Positions 63,543 to 64,000 of a DNA stretch of 64,000 nucleotides are shown here, one piece after another. The DNA comes from CAIWHR01 sp963773195. Lineage in GTDB: Bacteria > Pseudomonadota > Gammaproteobacteria > Burkholderiales > Casimicrobiaceae. The position numbers were made by a program, and so were the translations under genes. The notes beneath the pieces were generated by a model, which saw only the letters and a program-made list of their open reading frames with translations, did not search any database and was not told where the DNA came from. Every line of letters begins with the position of its first letter. Positions within the stretch are counted from its first letter, which is position 1. The stretch spans positions 62,001-126,000 of the forward strand of contig CAVZAE010000009.1 of the NCBI GenBank assembly GCA_963773195.1, given 5' to 3'.

Positions 63543-64000
63543 CCGCCGAGCGCCGGCCGGTGGTGACGACAGTGTGTCCCGGGTGCGGCGTCGAGCTGCC
63601 GGCGCACGACGGACCGCTGCACCGCCACCTCGAATCGTCGCCGGCCTGCCGGGCGAAGTACGGCGAGCTCCTGGCGCGCGAATACCACAACCCGGAGCTT
63701 ATGGCGGCCCACCGGCTGACCGTGGACAGTTACGCGGTCCAGCATCCCGGCCGCCCCTCGCCCCAATCGATCCAGTCAGTAGCGGTTCACCTGATTTCGC
63801 TGCACGCCGTCCTCGAGCTCGGAATGGATTTGCGCCGCGCGAGCGAGCTCGTTCGGGGCTGCGTCGATCGCGGCGGCTTCGCATGGATCGAGCCGCCGGT
63901 TCCGCCGGCCTGCCTCACGGTGATGTATCCGCTGGCCGCGTCGTCCGCGGACAGTCACGTCAACGCAGTTCGAGAATGGGCTCTGGCCGCGTGGCAATCC
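63539..64000 (+). CDS. DUF5946-like protein, 3' end cut by window edge
   Basis: Open from GTG 63539 (GTGA overlap with the previous stop) to the last base, 154 codons. A Cys/His site 'CPGCGVELPAHDGPLHRHLE' and a later Cys in 'SSPACRAKYGELLAREY' could bind zinc. Helical segments 'AHRLTVDSYAVQHPG' and 'VAVHLISLHAVLELGMDL' follow. The pattern matches DUF5946 proteins, of unknown function. The GTG start is inferred from overlap; no strong ribosome site is visible. Confidence 0.7.
   Translation, partial: MTAERRPVVTTVCPGCGVELPAHDGPLHRHLESSPACRAKYGELLAREYHNPELMAAHRLTVDSYAVQHPGRPSPQSIQSVAVHLISLHAVLELGMDLRRASELVRGCVDRGGFAWIEPPVPPACLTVMYPLAASSADSHVNAVREWALAAWQS

Overview
The window is GC-rich throughout, has short intergenic gaps and many GTG starts. 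It carries a Bug-type solute receptor, a FixJ-like two-component cluster, a NodT/AcrAB-type efflux set and a secreted protein with 'WWN.AESGWG' repeats. Together these point to a betaproteobacterium, probably Burkholderiales-like; this is inferred from gene content only. I found no tRNA, rRNA, CRISPR array, insertion sequence or phage gene.

Layout. 1-13.2 kb: almost entirely minus strand. An SDR-family protein (cut by the window edge) and a frameshifted epoxide hydrolase lie downstream of a tightly spaced eight-gene unit read 13216 to 2381: cytochrome P460, secreted epoxide hydrolase, cupin, RND adaptor, RND pump, outer-membrane channel, thiolase, VOC protein and redoxin. Channel and thiolase are joined in one open frame, most simply explained by one extra G that hides the channel's stop. 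13.5-16.2 kb: an iorAB-type molybdenum hydroxylase, broken by eight frameshifts. 16.2-20.2 kb: a cupin, two FixJ-like response regulators, a MASE4-type histidine kinase and a lone receiver protein. 20.4-28.2 kb: PLD/cardiolipin synthase-like lipoprotein, DsbA-like thioredoxin, a Q/G-rich secreted protein, benzoylformate decarboxylase-like enzyme, Bug receptor, and a MOSC-ferredoxin reductase-ferredoxin fusion. 28.3-34.9 kb (minus): lon (five frameshifts), hsp20 and trxC as a proteostasis cluster, two tandem paralogous secreted proteins, and a BTAD-type regulator. 35-40 kb: a lipoprotein, a hairpin-rich intergenic region, a secreted repeat protein, an amino-acid-type binding protein, a ceramidase-family membrane protein and aroE.

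40.2-44.9 kb: an ABC ATPase, FtsX-like permease and AttH/CrtC-like lipocalin form one export or lipoprotein-handling unit, followed by a small secreted protein. 45-54.5 kb: a myo-inositol catabolic locus, with iolG divergent from iolC-iolD-iolE-iolB, continuing into a two-subunit MaoC hydratase and a FadH-like reductase. 54.5-58.2 kb: a thioesterase, then a translationally coupled set of BON-LysM protein, phosphoribosyltransferase, archease and RtcB RNA ligase. 58.3-64 kb: VOC protein, MetX-like hydrolase, DOPA dioxygenase-like protein, GNAT, class III adenylate cyclase with TPRs, SnoaL-like protein, and the start of a DUF5946-like gene.

A quality signal matters for reading this window. Fourteen frameshifts sit in otherwise well-conserved genes (epoxide hydrolase 1, iorA 1, iorB 7, lon 5), and by manual frame tracing thirteen are net +1. 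The efflux-thiolase fusion fits the same error type. I therefore treat these genes as probably functional genes damaged by base-calling errors rather than as true decay, although the sequence alone cannot settle it.
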